Positions 37,614-49,100 are shown, counted from the first letter of the stretch. The stretch is 64,000 bases of DNA from Callaeas wilsoni (GCA_013398955.1 VWPU01004870.1:81115-145114), one strand, 5' to 3'. The notes: generated from the sequence alone by a model not told the origin. A program made the numbers and translations.

Positions 37614-37798
37614 CCTGCCCGGGCAAAAACTTCCTGAAAAGGGGCAGAGGTTGATCCCTGCCCGGGCAAAAACTTCCTGAAAAGGGGCAGAGGTTGATCC
37701 CTGCCTGGGGAAAAACTTCCTGAAAAGGGGCAGAAGTTGATCCTTGCCTGGGGAAGAACTTCCTGAAAAGGGGCAGAGGTTGATCCCTGCCTGGGGAA
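37614..37798. repeat. 43-bp minisatellite, 4.3 copies
   Basis: Unit starts are at 37614, 37657, 37700, 37743 and 37786 (constant 43-bp spacing). Each contains cttcctgaaaaggggcagag followed by gttgatcc. The copies differ by a few substitutions (cccgggc versus cctgggg). Confidence 0.93.
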
Positions 37799-39989
37799 TG
37801 CAAGGCTGCATCCCAGGAGACAAGCTCTCTGCTCAACACCCTGTCTGTGAGAAACAGAGCTGTCTGCCTGGGAGAGTGAGAATCCTTCACGTGTGGCTGA
37901 GGCAGATTTGCTGAGGAATTAATAGAATTTATTAAATTAATTAGCTCATAGAAATGCTCTGCTGAGGCCTTTCCTGATGGGAGCACTCAGCCCATTTTTG
38001 GGGTGGTCCCTACCAAATTTTGGGGTAGTTCCCTCCCCATGCACTTTTAGGAAAGGAGAGATTTGGCTGGTACAAACTGCACCAGCCTGTTGAAGTGTTG
38101 ATGGTAGATCAACAGCCACATTATTTCCAGGTACCTGCTATTTCTGTTTGCAATTAGAATTATTTTTAAACTATGTCTCTTGATATTCCCTGCCAGTGCT
38201 TGGCATGGAGGGAAAGTGGAGGAGGCAGCACATGGAGCACTCAGGAAGAGCTGCTGGGGCAATTCTCTCCTTGTTATCAGCCATGCCTGAGCATCGCCTG
38301 TGTGCAGAAACATGAGGCAGCAGAACCCAAACCAGAGCATTTCTGCAGACAGCTATTGATATAAACGTGCACATCCACGCTGCAAAATTAGACCAGCAGA
38401 TGGGTATCTTGTTTGTGGGAATAGCAACTGCTTTTCACAAGGCCAAAACGAAGTTAGAGCACCAGAAGGGACAATAACTCTTCATTACAGATAAAGATCC
38501 CAAAGGAACTCACTTGCTTCATCTGTGGGAGAGCTGCTTTAGCCCATAATTATGGGTTTGTGCTTAAATCATGGGGCTCTGAGCTCCCCCCAGCTTGGGG
38601 GTTGAGGGCTGGGGACAGTGGGCAGCCAGCTTTGCATCCCAGCTGCAGCTTTCCTTCAGACATCGGTGCACCCCACCAACTTACCTCATGTTCCACTTTG
38701 CTTCTCCAGGATAAATACTCTTGATCCATCCCAAGAACTTGTCCAAGGGCCAGGAACAATGGGGGAGACCAGCTGGGAACAGCAATTCCGACAAACTCCT
38801 CTCGACTAACAGAAATTTCATAACAGAAGAGCTTAAATGCAAGGAACATTGGTGTTAAGAGATTATTAGTCATTCTCTAAACTAGAGTGGGATGAGTGCC
38901 GGAAAATATTTCTCTCCAAATTGGTATGAATAACATGACTAAATAAATCTGATTATGGTTAGTCTTCCGTGGTGTTCTTATTGGATGGATGTAAGAGGAG
39001 CAAAACTGGGTGGAATATTGACTCTTGGTGGACGGCCGGGGAAAGTTTGCTGTTTGTATGCAAGAGATGATTTGATTGACTGAAGAATTAGACATCTTTC
39101 ATCAGCTAGGTAAACAGTCTGGGTGAACTCACAGCCCACTGGCTGTTGGAAACAAGGTACTCAGCATCTGCTAATGAACAGGAAAAATTATGGCTGTCTT
39201 TGGGTAAACCAGTCATGCCCTGACTGGGATCTTCCTCCATCTCCTCTCTGCATTTTTAAAGATTTTATCTCAAAGATGACTGAGTGGACAAACAGCTCAC
39301 CAGAGTTTTACAGGGTGGCTGAAAGAGTAACCCCATCACAGACCACTCGTCCTTGGGGAACCTTTCCCTGGGAGGATTTATTTGTCACCTTCAGCATCAT
39401 CACGACACCCTCACAGCCCCTGTCCCTGTGACAGGGAAGCTCAGAAAGGAACCCACATCCCCAGATATGAGGATATGGGATTAAGGGAAAAGTCACTGAT
39501 AGGGACCAAAGAAAAGCAGCTGTGCCATAGCACTGAGGGTGCTACAGGCAGGTCAGGGCACAGGTAGGTATTTTTAGGTGCATTTCCCCCTTCATTTAAA
39601 TGCATTTCTCCTAGCAGCAGTGAAAGCTGAGTAGATATTTGGGAATCAGCGGTACCTACAGATGTAGAAGAGTGTTGGAGCACCCCTGATACGTCTCCTC
39701 ACCCTGTGGGTGATGAAGGAGGGGGCTCAGACCCACAAGCAGCCCCTTACCAGCCCTCAGCTTCCAGCTGTGCCTCGTGTCTGACTTAGTGAGGGATGGA
39801 GAAGGTACGGGGGGAGTCCCAGTGGGGTGTGGGTCTGCAGCCCAGCCCGGGACCTGCTCCCTCCCTCTCTCCCTACACGGGCCGCACTTCAGGGACCGAG
39901 CTGGGGCTGCAAAACCCCTCTCGGCGACGGGGCCGGGGGTGGTCTGCAGTGACCGGCGGGGAGGGTGCGGCTGTGCGGAGCGGGCGGGC
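37799..39989. other. Intergenic DNA before the NTSR1 minisatellite
   Basis: No gene recognised. GC and CpG content rise from about 39780 (ggtacggggggagtcc, gggccgcacttcagggaccg, ctctcggcgacggggccggg), marking the outer edge of the NTSR1 promoter region. Confidence 0.5.
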
Positions 39990-40610
39990 GTGCGTGCGGG
40001 TGTGTACCGGTGTGTGTGTGCGTGTACCGGTGTGTGTGTGCGTGTACCGGTGTGTGTGTGTGTGTGTGCGTGTACCGGTGTGTGTGTGTCTGTACTGGTG
40101 TGTGTGTGTCTGTACCGGTGTGTGTGTGTGTGCATGCGTGTACCGGTGTGTGTGCGTGCCTCGGTGTGTGCGGGTGTGTACTGGTGTGTACTGGTGTGTG
40201 TGTGCGTGCGTGTCCCGGTGTGTGTGCGTCTGTACCGGTGTGTGTGCGTGCCTCGGTGTGTGCGGGTGTGTACTGGTGTGTGTGTGCATGCGTGTCCCGG
40301 TGTGTGTGTGTCTGTACCGGTGCGTGTGTGGTGTGTGTGTGTGTCTGTACCGGTGTGTGTGTGTGTGCATGCGTGTACCGGTGTGTGTGCGTGCCTCGGT
40401 GTGTGCGGGTGTGTACTGGTGTGTACTGGTGTGTGTGTGCGTGCGTGTCCCGGTGTGTGTGCGTCTGTACCGGTGTGTGTGTGGTGTGTGTGTGCGTGTC
40501 TCGGTGCGTGTGTGTCTGTATCGTCTGTGTGTGCGTGTACCGGTCTGTGTGTGTGGTGTGTGTGTGTCTGTATCGTCTGTGTGTGCGTGTACCGGTCGGT
40601 GTGTGGGGTG
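39990..40610. repeat. Degenerate GT-rich minisatellite with higher-order duplication
   Basis: (TG)n blocks are interrupted every 15-25 bp by taccgg, tcccgg, cctcgg or tactgg. A block of about 130 bp containing tgcatgcgtgtaccgg, gcctcggtgtgtgcgggtgt and two tactgg units occurs twice, at about 40110-40243 and 40345-40478 (offset 235 bp). Confidence 0.9.
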
Positions 40611-41267
40611 TGTGTGTGTCTGTACCGCTGTGTGTGTGTCTGTACCGCTGTGTGTGTGTCTGTACCGCTGTGTGTGTGTCTGTACCGCTGTGTGTGTGTC
40701 TGTACCGCTGTGTGTGTGTCTGTACCGCTGTGTGTGTGTCTGTACCGCTGTGTGTGTGTCTGTACCGCTGTGTGTGTGTCTGTACCGCTGTGTGTGTGTC
40801 TGTACCGCTGTGTGTGTGTCTGTACCGCTGTGTGTGTGTCTGTACCGCTGTGTGTGTGTCTGTACCGCTGTGTGTGTGTCTGTACCGCTGTGTGTGTGTC
40901 TGTACCGCTGTGTGTGTGTCTGTACCGCTGTGTGTGTGTCTGTACCGCTGTGTGTGTGTCTGTACCGCTGTGTGTGTGTCTGTACCGCTGTGTGTGTGTC
41001 TGTACCGCTGTGTGTGTGTCTGTACCGCTGTGTGTGTGTCTGTACCGCTGTGTGTGTGTCTGTACCGCTGTGTGTGTGTCTGTACCGCTGTGTGTGTGTC
41101 TGTACCGCTGTGTGTGTGTCTGTACCGCTGTGTGTGTGTCTGTACCGCTGTGTGTGTGTCTGTACCGCTGTGTGTGTGTCTGTACCGCTGTGTGTGTGTC
41201 TGTACCGCTGTGTGTGTGTCTGTACCGCTGTGTGTGTGTCTGTACCGCTGTGTGTGTGTCTGTACCG
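40611..41267. repeat. 20-bp minisatellite, about 33 perfect tandem copies
   Basis: The unit TGTGTGTGTCTGTACCGCTG is repeated without a single substitution from 40611 to 41267, about 275 bp upstream of the NTSR1 start codon. Each unit has one CpG and a 9-bp alternating purine-pyrimidine run. The unit has no stop codon in any of the six frames, so long apparent reading frames cross the array on both strands. These are not proteins. Confidence 0.97.
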
Positions 41268-42350
41268 GTGCGTGTGCGTGTCCCGGTGCGTGTGCGGGGC
41301 GGCTCCGCGCCGCCGGGGCACATCTGTGCGCGGGGGAACCGCAGGGAGGAGGCAGCCGGGGCGGCGGGCGCTCGCACCGAGGCAGCGCCGGGCGGGGGGC
41401 GCGTCTCGCACTCGCACACGCGCGGCAGCCCCGGGACCGCCGGCTCCTCCCGCCGCATTAAAACGAGCCAAGTTCCCCGCCGCGGGCAGCGGCGGGTCCG
41501 GGCGGCGCGGCGGGTCCGGGCGGTGCTGCCCGGCGCCGGGGATGCACCCGAACGCCACGGCCCCGGCCGTGCCCGCCGGGCCGCTGCACCCGCACCCCAG
41601 CGGCTATGCCAACGCGTCCAACCGCTCCGACCTGCTCCCCAAAGTGCCCGACGAGGAGGACCTGGACGTCAACACCGACATCTACTCCAAAGTGATGGTG
41701 ACCGTCATCTACTTGGCTCTTTTCTTGGTGGGCACCGTGGGCAACTCCATCACGGCGTACACGCTGGTGCGGAAGAAGTCGCTGCAGAACCTGCAGAGCA
41801 CCGTGCACTACCACCTGGCCAGCCTCGCCTTCTCCGACCTCCTCATCTTCCTCCTCTGCATGCCCATCGAGCTCTACAACTTCATCTGGGTCCATCACCC
41901 CTGGGCTTTCGGGGGGCCCGTTTGCAAGGGCTACTATTTCCTCCGGGACGCCTGCACCTATGCCACGGCACTCAACATCGCCAGCCTCAGCGTGGAGCGC
42001 TACATGGCCATCTGCCACCCCTTCAAAGCCAAGAGCATCATGTCCCGCAGCCGCACCAAGAAGTTCATCAGCTGCATCTGGATCGCCTCCTTCCTGCTCG
42101 CCATCCCCATGATCTTCACCATGGGGGAGATCTACGGCAAGAACCAGGATCCCGACTCCCTCATCTGCACCACCATCGTGGACACCTCCACGCTGAAGAC
42201 GGTCATCCAGGTGAGGGGTGGGGGGGCCGGGGCCGGGCAGCCGCCTCCTCCCCCGGCTGGCCGAACTTTGCGGAGCCGGGCGGGGCAGGAGGGGGAGGGA
42301 GGCTGGAGCGGGGACCGGCTCAGGAGTGGGGATGTCCCGGGCAGCCCTGA
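41268..42350 (+). promoter_or_regulatory. NTSR1: CpG island over NTSR1 promoter, 5' UTR and exon 1
   Basis: The stretch is dense in CpG and GC from the end of the minisatellite through exon 1 and about 140 bp of intron (for instance gcggggcggctccgcgccgc, gggcggcgcggcgggtccgg). The transcription start is not visible. The only TATA-like sequence is attaaaa at 41457-41463, about 80 bp before the ATG, and it may be fortuitous. Confidence 0.75.
41542..42210 (+). CDS. NTSR1: NTSR1 neurotensin receptor 1, first coding exon (N-terminus to start of TM5)
   Basis: A class A GPCR for neurotensin, mainly Gq-coupled at the plasma membrane (family knowledge). This exon encodes 223 residues and ends in phase 0 at VIQ with donor gtgagg (42211). 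N-glycosylation sequons are at N4, N24 and N27. TM1 (about 51-75) carries N68 (1.50). TM2 (about 87-110) carries D99 (2.50, sodium pocket). C128 (3.25) and C209 in ECL2 should form the conserved disulfide. ERY is at 152-154 at the end of TM3. Segments such as [49 protein letters not shown] and HPFKAK are near-identical to mammalian NTSR1, whereas the first 40 residues and the ECL2 part [11 protein letters not shown] diverge. I chose this ATG (G at -3) because the frame upstream is only open through the minisatellite and lacks similarity. TM5-TM7 exons lie beyond the window. Confidence 0.95.
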
Positions 42351-44678
42351 CGGGACGCACCGGCACAGGGTGCGCTCAGGAGGGATTTGGGGGTCTCGGC
42401 TCCGCATGCTGCCCCCCCTCCCCGCACCCGCTCCTGCCCCACCACGCTGAGCAGAGACTTTGCACCGGGATAAATCCTGCTCCGTGGTTAATCCGGCCCC
42501 GGGCCTGTGCAGCCCTCCCCGGAGCTCCTTCCCGTGCCCGGAGCTTCTCTTGTCGCGGTCCGGAGCTCCTGGTTCCGCACAGCCCGGGACAGCCGGCCCC
42601 GCTCCTTCGTGTCGCGCCGGGGACTCTCGGGTCCCTCCCAAAGGAGGCAGTTCATCGCCAGAAACCCCCAAATCTCCACCCTTTCTCTGCATTGTCTGCA
42701 TCTCCTTCCCTTCTGCTGGAAAGCGGCCAGCAAGTTCAGGGGAAATAAAACCTTCTGTCCCCGTCTCCCAGTTCCTTGTGTTGATCCAGAGCCCTTTTCT
42801 TCAGTGTAGTGACAGCTCCTAATTTCAGAAAGTTTTGGACACAGAGTGTAGCATAGGCCTCTGAAAAGGAGCTGCATCGTGGAAGCCAGAGGCTGCTATT
42901 TTTGCTGTTTTGGGGAAATCCGTAGCTGCTTTAACTAGCAGCCCCTCCTGACTTCAGCACAGCTTTGCTGCTCTCCACACAGTGCTAAATCCAACACGCC
43001 CATGCGTGGAACGGATTTCAGCATCAACACTTGCCGTGCTCCAGTGCTCTGGCGGGTTGAGGCATTTGTTTACTGGAGCATTGGGCTTGAAAAATGTAAG
43101 AGACACGGAAGGAGGGACAGAAGAGAGCAAGACACCAATCTTCATAGTCCCTTGGCTGCCAGGCTTGCATGTGATAGCTGCTCAATTTTTTATTTGGAAC
43201 ATGAATTTCAGGTGGGGTTAATCAGTGGGCAGTTGGAATTTAAAGCTGCATGTGTACTGAAGTCGTTGGGATGTTCCCACACTTAAAGGGAGGGAACTTA
43301 AATGGAAATGAATCAGAACCATTCATTCCCACTAAAAGCAGGTGAGGGTAGGTGCATTTAGATTTAAGACCAGAGACAGTAAATATTTAGACAGAACTCT
43401 CCCAGTTTCCCCTCTGTACTGTTACAGTAAACCAAAATCAAGCCCTAATAGAAGCCCTGGATTCCCTCTGCATTTTGTCATGATCCCTAACTTTCATCCG
43501 AGGTGGTAAGGGCTGCATTTCTCCTGAAGATGCCTGGAAGGTTTTGTCAGCGGCAGCCCAGTGTACTTAACCCAAATTCTCTACTCTCTGAGGAGACGTG
43601 AGCCATCTGATTTGAGAACAATGGGACTGAAATGCATTATTTCCACTCATCTTCCTCCTAGGATTAAACTGATGTTCATTGTTACCATGGTGGGGCTAAA
43701 ACCAGAGGATTATTTCCTATCCATATCTTTGGAGATTACATTTTAAACAATTCTCAATGTACCTTACAGTCTTGCAATCATTCAGGCTATACCTTATCCC
43801 ATTAACCAAGTAAAGAGTAGGCAGACATGAATGTATTATGTATGTGTGAAGTTCACCTGTGGGCTTTGCCTCATATATATATTTAATTAACTAGTGAATT
43901 AATTTAAAAGTTGAAAGAAAGAGGCAGGTGTTGGGGGAGAAGAAAGACCCAAACCCCAAGCTGTGTCTATCTATTCCTTCTCGGGGGATCTGGCTGCAGA
44001 GGTGGCTTTGGCAGGACAGGAAGGTTATTTAATGGTTTCACTCCATTCCTCTGAGCGCAGGGAAGCATCACGCACTGTGAGGCAAGGCTCTGGACCGGGC
44101 GAGGCTCTGCAGTGAATAAGCAAAGCAGCTGCAAGTCAGGTTTGAAGTGCGTTAATGGAAACCATCGCACAGCGTGTGAGCCGCCGCTCTCACGTCGTAA
44201 GCTGTGCAGAGGTTTAAAAAAAGACAAATGATGGAAGATCCGGGAGAGAAAGGGCAGTGCTGATGTGGAGTGTGACGTGCAGAGGTCTTGCTGGGTGGCA
44301 ATCTGGAGCCCTGGTCTTTCCTTGTGGGTTCAAGCTGCTTTAGAGCATCTCTCCATCTCTTTGCATTCATTTTCTGTCTTTAAATTAAGGAGAGCAATGA
44401 TGCACTTGCTCGAGCTGGCAAATCATGTGTAATAAATCACTCAACATATTTCACTCCTATTCCTGTTTGGCAAACTGTCTAAAGCAAACTAGCATTTTTT
44501 TGGGAAGCCATTAGTTCTCCAAGTGGTTTTATTTGTTGGCTGATTGAAAGCCTGTCCCAGAACAGAGCATTGTAACCATTTATATCCTCAGAGACCAGTG
44601 TGAGCTATGGTTTTGCTGGGATCACTACAGGAGAATGATCCTCTCTGAATTGGAACAAGCTTCCTGGTAAAAATATTT

Positions 44679-44726
44679 CACAGAATCACAGAATACTTTG
44701 AGTTGGAAGGGCCTATTTGATGGCAG
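44679..44726 (-). repeat. CR1 LINE 3' tip
   Basis: cacagaatcacagaatactt followed by tgagttggaagggccta is the reverse complement of a CR1 3' terminus, only about 48 bp long. Confidence 0.8.
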
Positions 44727-47239
44727 TAATTTAACATCTCTGATTTTGAAAAAGTTCCTCTGTACTTGCTTTAAATATTCAAATTTTAATGGATAGTCCT
44801 GAGTGTGTTCACTGAATGTGAACAACCAGGATTCCTTGTAATAATAATAAAAAAAGTAATTATTCATACAACACTCAGGATATTTGGTTCTTGCACATAT
44901 TAACTTGCACCACTTAAGCTCCACAACAACTGTAAGAGGTAATCACTGATATTCTTCTAGCAATCACAGATTGTTCAGGGCAGCACACAGTCAGGAAGAG
45001 CAGTGAGACGTTCTGCAGGGTGACACTGTGTGTCCCCACGGTCCCTACACCAGACACATCTCACCTCTTGCCATCGAGGCATAAGCCCTGTGCAGCCTCT
45101 GATATGGAATTCTCAGAACTATTTCCCAGCTTTGCTCATCACTGTCCTTGCAGCTGCTTAAATCAGCGTGTGGATCTGGTTTGTGTATTCTCCATTGCCA
45201 AGTTTTCATGTTGCTTCTGCCAGTCAGGGACGTCTGCTTTGGATTTTGGCATCCACGTGGGATCTGGTAACAGGAGTAAGTCCATTATAGCCACACTATT
45301 TAGGGCTAGTAAACTCTTCAGCTGGCAGGCATCCTCTGAAAAGCACTGTTGCCAATTTTAGGTTCTTTTTCCACATAGATTAAACACCTCTTAAAGCCAT
45401 ACAAGTAAATTCGTGTTTTTGTGGCACTTCAGCTGGAGGAGGCTTTAAAGCTCCTCGTTGTGGCAGCAATAGATACGAGAGCTGCGAGGCAGGATGAGAG
45501 GTTTCCCCTGATCACTTGGGGGTCTGTGCCTGTGGGGTTGGCTCTGGGAACAGCTTCCTCAAAACAGGATCCCACTGAGTGTCCTGATCTACCATGTGCA
45601 GCCCTCTGTGCCATTAACATTGCACACTCTCAGCCCTGCTTTTCAAAAAGCTCTGAATTTTACTGGCCAGATGCTGTGCAAATTGATTTTCCTGCTTATT
45701 ACTTTTTTATCTTCATACCTGTTTTCTGGAGGGCTTCACAGCAGAACCTGGGGAAAGAGGGGGAGCTGAAAGAAATACCTACAATCCTGGTGCACTATCA
45801 GTCCCTACACACAGAGCCGGCAGCTCCTCAACCTAAAATCCCGGGATTTTATCTGAGCCTGGACCAGGCACACGTTCAGGGGTAGCCTGGGTGTGGGCAG
45901 TTCCTGGCACCTCAAAATTCACAGGGGGAAGATGTTTTCCCACCGGCATGGCACAGCCTGTGCTTGGACGGCTCTGCTGCAAAATGTCCCCGAAGTTACA
46001 GCAAGTGCCTGGGTAGAGTGTCTGACACATGCTAATGTTTTATTTGCACGGACAGCTGGTGTGATCCCATTTATTAAAACACATGGCAGCAGGCCCTGCT
46101 CCTCCATAAACTGCCACAGCTCCAGCAGCTCCAAGTTGCTCATTTGTTAGGGCAGCACTTGGGGAACTCCTCTGGACCTCCTCACCCGTTTGAAGGATCT
46201 CTGTTCTGCTGTGGATCTGGCCTGCCTCAGCCCACCCTGCATGGCTGCAGCTCACCCATCCCTCCAGAGCCCTCGTTTATTATGTTTTATGAAGCCTGCT
46301 CCCAGTTTGGATGATTTGTAGAGTCAATAACTCTGCACATGAAACAACTGTTTGCCCAAGTGGCTCTTCAGCTTTATTTCTGCCTACATTTCTTTGTGCA
46401 GTGCCTTTGAAGGGACCTGCCAAAGAGCCTCAAGTGTGAAGGGGATGGAAAGGAAGGACCAGGAGTCTTGACATCCATTACCATGCTCTCTACACACTTT
46501 TCCAAGGTCATCTATTCAACTCCCATTAGTGTGAGAGGCTCACAGAGTTATTAATTCCACGTGTAATGTTGCAAACACGCCCTTACACTTTCCTCTGGTG
46601 AGGAGCACCTTGGCAGGGTGGTGGGATTTGCTCACTGCTCTGGTGCTGTGGAAGGCAGGGCCCTGCCCACCATCAGATCTGTGATGCCAAATAAGTAAAC
46701 ATGACAAGCATTTCTCCATATTATGTGAAAATAGCAAGCCGTAAAACCAAGTGGCTGAATTCTCTCCAGGTTTGCTGGCAAATCCTATCCAGGATTAGTC
46801 AATGGTTCAGGAATCCTGTGTTTATACTGGTATTGACTAGAGGAACTGAAGTCGATTTCTGTTCCTTAAGTCACAGCCAAACTCTACTGTGGCTGTTAAT
46901 AACAGGGCTGTTCTGAATCACTCACTACCCCAGAGAAGCCCTGGGTGCCGCTCACCCCTCTGATGGCACCACAAATGGCACCTTTGTGGCAGGACTGTGT
47001 TCCATCAGGTCACCATGCTGCCACACCGTCAGGCAGACAAGAAAATGAAGATACTGGTGTGTAAATGTGTGTGGATCCATCCCCACAGTGATGGAGAGGG
47101 ACCCCCACCCCAGCAGCGATGCCCGTCTGTTGCGGTGGGAGCATCCCTAAAAAGCTGCCTTTTTTTCATGGACTATTCAGGGAACCCAGGGCTTTAACTC
47201 AGCATATGCACGACAGCCCAGCCTGCCTAATCCCAGCCC

Positions 47240-47660
47240 GTTTACACTCTGCTCTGTCTCGCAGCTAGATCTAATTTAAATAAGCTCTTGTGTTCATTGC
47301 TTTACATAACCACTTGGCCTGCTGTGTTTTGCCAGTTCTTACATAATTTCTTCTCTTTTTTTCCCCCCAATTGATTTTAATTCACTTGATTTCTTTTTCC
47401 CTCCCCCTTCCCGAGATGTCAGCTGGAGAGATAATAAAAAAATGAGGAAATGTGGCCGATCGATTTAGCTCTTAGGTTTTCCTCTTACCAGCAGTTCATG
47501 AAGGCAGAAGAGATGAAGGTAATCTTGTAGTTGCTTTCCCAGAGAAAAAAAAATCCAAAAGCCTTCATCTACCTTTAATCTTTCAGATCATTTAAAACAG
47601 CTATTTAATTGTCATCTCCCTGCTTCCCCCCTTCTTTCCCTTAAAGACTTTCACTCTCGT
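47240..47660. promoter_or_regulatory. Possible conserved intronic element
   Basis: The sequence is rich in AT-type motifs (ctaatttaaataagc, caattgattttaattcactt, gccgatcgatttagctct, agctatttaattgtcatctc) with no repeat signature and little CpG decay (ccgatcgat). It is suggestive of an enhancer in a brain-expressed gene, from composition only. Confidence 0.2.
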
Positions 47661-48789
47661 CTCTGTGCAGCATCTGCTCGAGACTCACAGATGGCACTTT
47701 TGCTTCCTGACGTTTAGAAACGCTTCTGTGTCCTGCCCGAGGCAGGCAGGATGGGCAGCATCCCCCTGTGGGACACAGGGGTGCCTGGGTGGGGGACAGA
47801 GGGGAATTTGGGCTTCCGTGGTGTCCCCATGGCGTTTTCCCTGCTGTGAAATTGCCCCTTGCTGAGGGCTGTGGGACAGAGGGTGAGCAGAGGTGTCTCG
47901 AGGGGCTGGGAAACCTGCTGGGGTCCTGGGCTCACGAGGTGGGAAGTCTGAGCCCTAAAGCAGAGAACGTTAAATGCCAAACCCATCCATCCCCGTGCTG
48001 ACACCCCTCCTTTCCCTCTCATTAAACAGATGAATCTGGGTTTTTACGTTCCCAATCTGTCTGGATGCTCTTTGCCCTCCAGTACAAGCCACTCTCACCA
48101 TGTGAAGCTGGAGATGCTCCGATGCCCAGCTCACTCGTTGTGTTCCGGTAACATCTCCCTCATGTCTTGCCTCCCATGGATACCGTTTCTTCCATCCAAT
48201 TGCAAAGTCTCTTAGGTGTGAGATTCAAAAAACCCAAACATAACATGATGATAAATCAGTTGAGCTGATGAGTTATTCAGGAAAAAAAGTGCTTGGGTTT
48301 AGAAAAGGTGGTGATGGTGGAGTACTAACCCTGACTGGGGAGCAAATTTCTGAGCTGAGAGTTCATTCCCAGTATTTTTTTTGCTTTCACTTGTTAAGTT
48401 TCCATGTATGGGAGGAAAATATTAGTGAGACAAATTTGTATCCCATTATTCAAGTGCCTTCTCTGTGGAGGCCCATCCTCCTCCTCCTCCTCCCTCCCAG
48501 GGGTACCAGAAATCCATCTCCACCCCTTCTCCAGCCAGGACAGAGGATGCTGTGGCACAGGGCTGTGCTGTGTGACTCCCATCCTTGGCCTTTGGAGAGG
48601 ATGCATCTGGTGGGCTGGAGGAGCTGCTCACCTGCAGGTGGTTTCAGCATGTGAGATTTGCTCCTCATCTCCTGTGGCTTTTTCACTTCAGTAATTCTCA
48701 CTGCGAAGTGCACTGCTGGGCACAGCTCCATGGGGGCTTTTCCTCTCCCAGGGAAAAAAAACACGATAGAATGGACAAGGTCTTTGTAG

Positions 48790-48819
48790 CTGAACTTTTT
48801 CCTTTGAGGAAAAGTTCAG
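48790..48819. other. Perfect-stem hairpin
   Basis: ctgaacttttt-cc / ttt / gagg-aaaagttcag: a 12 to 13-bp stem with one bulged T and a loop of about 4-5 bases. Confidence 0.7.
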
Positions 48820-49100
48820 TGAGGTTTCTTTGAAGCTTTTGTGGTCTCATGGGCTAGGGACAATTGTCAGCTGAAGACAGAAATCAAAGAGATGAGATTT
48901 TCCTAGTAGAAATGGAAAAAAAAAAAAAAGAAAAAAGAAGGAAAAAATGTAAACTTTCATAAAACCTAGTGTTTGAAAGGGGAGAAGAAGCATCTATTTT
49001 ATGCAAAATGCTCATGAAAAAGCTGGAAGTACCTCTGAACTGGAGAGTCCTACAGAGCAGAAAGCGTGTTCAGTATCACTGAACCAGGGAGGTGTGGGAG

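Larger units (their letters stand above)
42211..49100 (+). other. NTSR1: NTSR1 intron 1, first part
   Basis: GC-rich to about 42660, then ordinary AT-richer sequence. It contains a CR1 tip (44679-44726), a candidate conserved segment (47240-47660), a CCT-rich tract (48476-48499), a hairpin (48790-48819) and an A-rich tract (48914-48948). I searched for the next NTSR1 exon (TM5, starting VNTFMSF-like) and did not find it. Confidence 0.7.

Noticed and set aside
37614..37798. Regular 43-bp repeats as a CRISPR or zinc-finger-like repeat
   Set aside because: There are no spacers, no Cys2His2 pattern in any frame, and the period is not a multiple of three.
10089..39700. tRNA, snRNA or microRNA genes in the intergenic interval
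   Set aside because: No B-box-like GGTTCGAATC/GGTTCAAATC, cloverleaf or familiar precursor sequence was noticed by eye. A covariance-model scan would be needed to be certain.
40611..41267. Regular direct repeats resembling a CRISPR array
   Set aside because: The units are contiguous with no unique spacers, and the genome is clearly vertebrate.
41457..41463. attaaaa as a TATA box of NTSR1
   Set aside because: It is a weak match inside a CpG island promoter, where TATA-less initiation is the rule. It is mentioned only as a possibility.
39656..42350. Very long reading frames of 498-884 codons on both strands (Cys/Val-rich or His/Thr-rich)
   Set aside because: They are translations of the GT-rich 20-bp minisatellite, which lacks stops in all six frames. 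Only the NTSR1 part from 41542 shows protein similarity.
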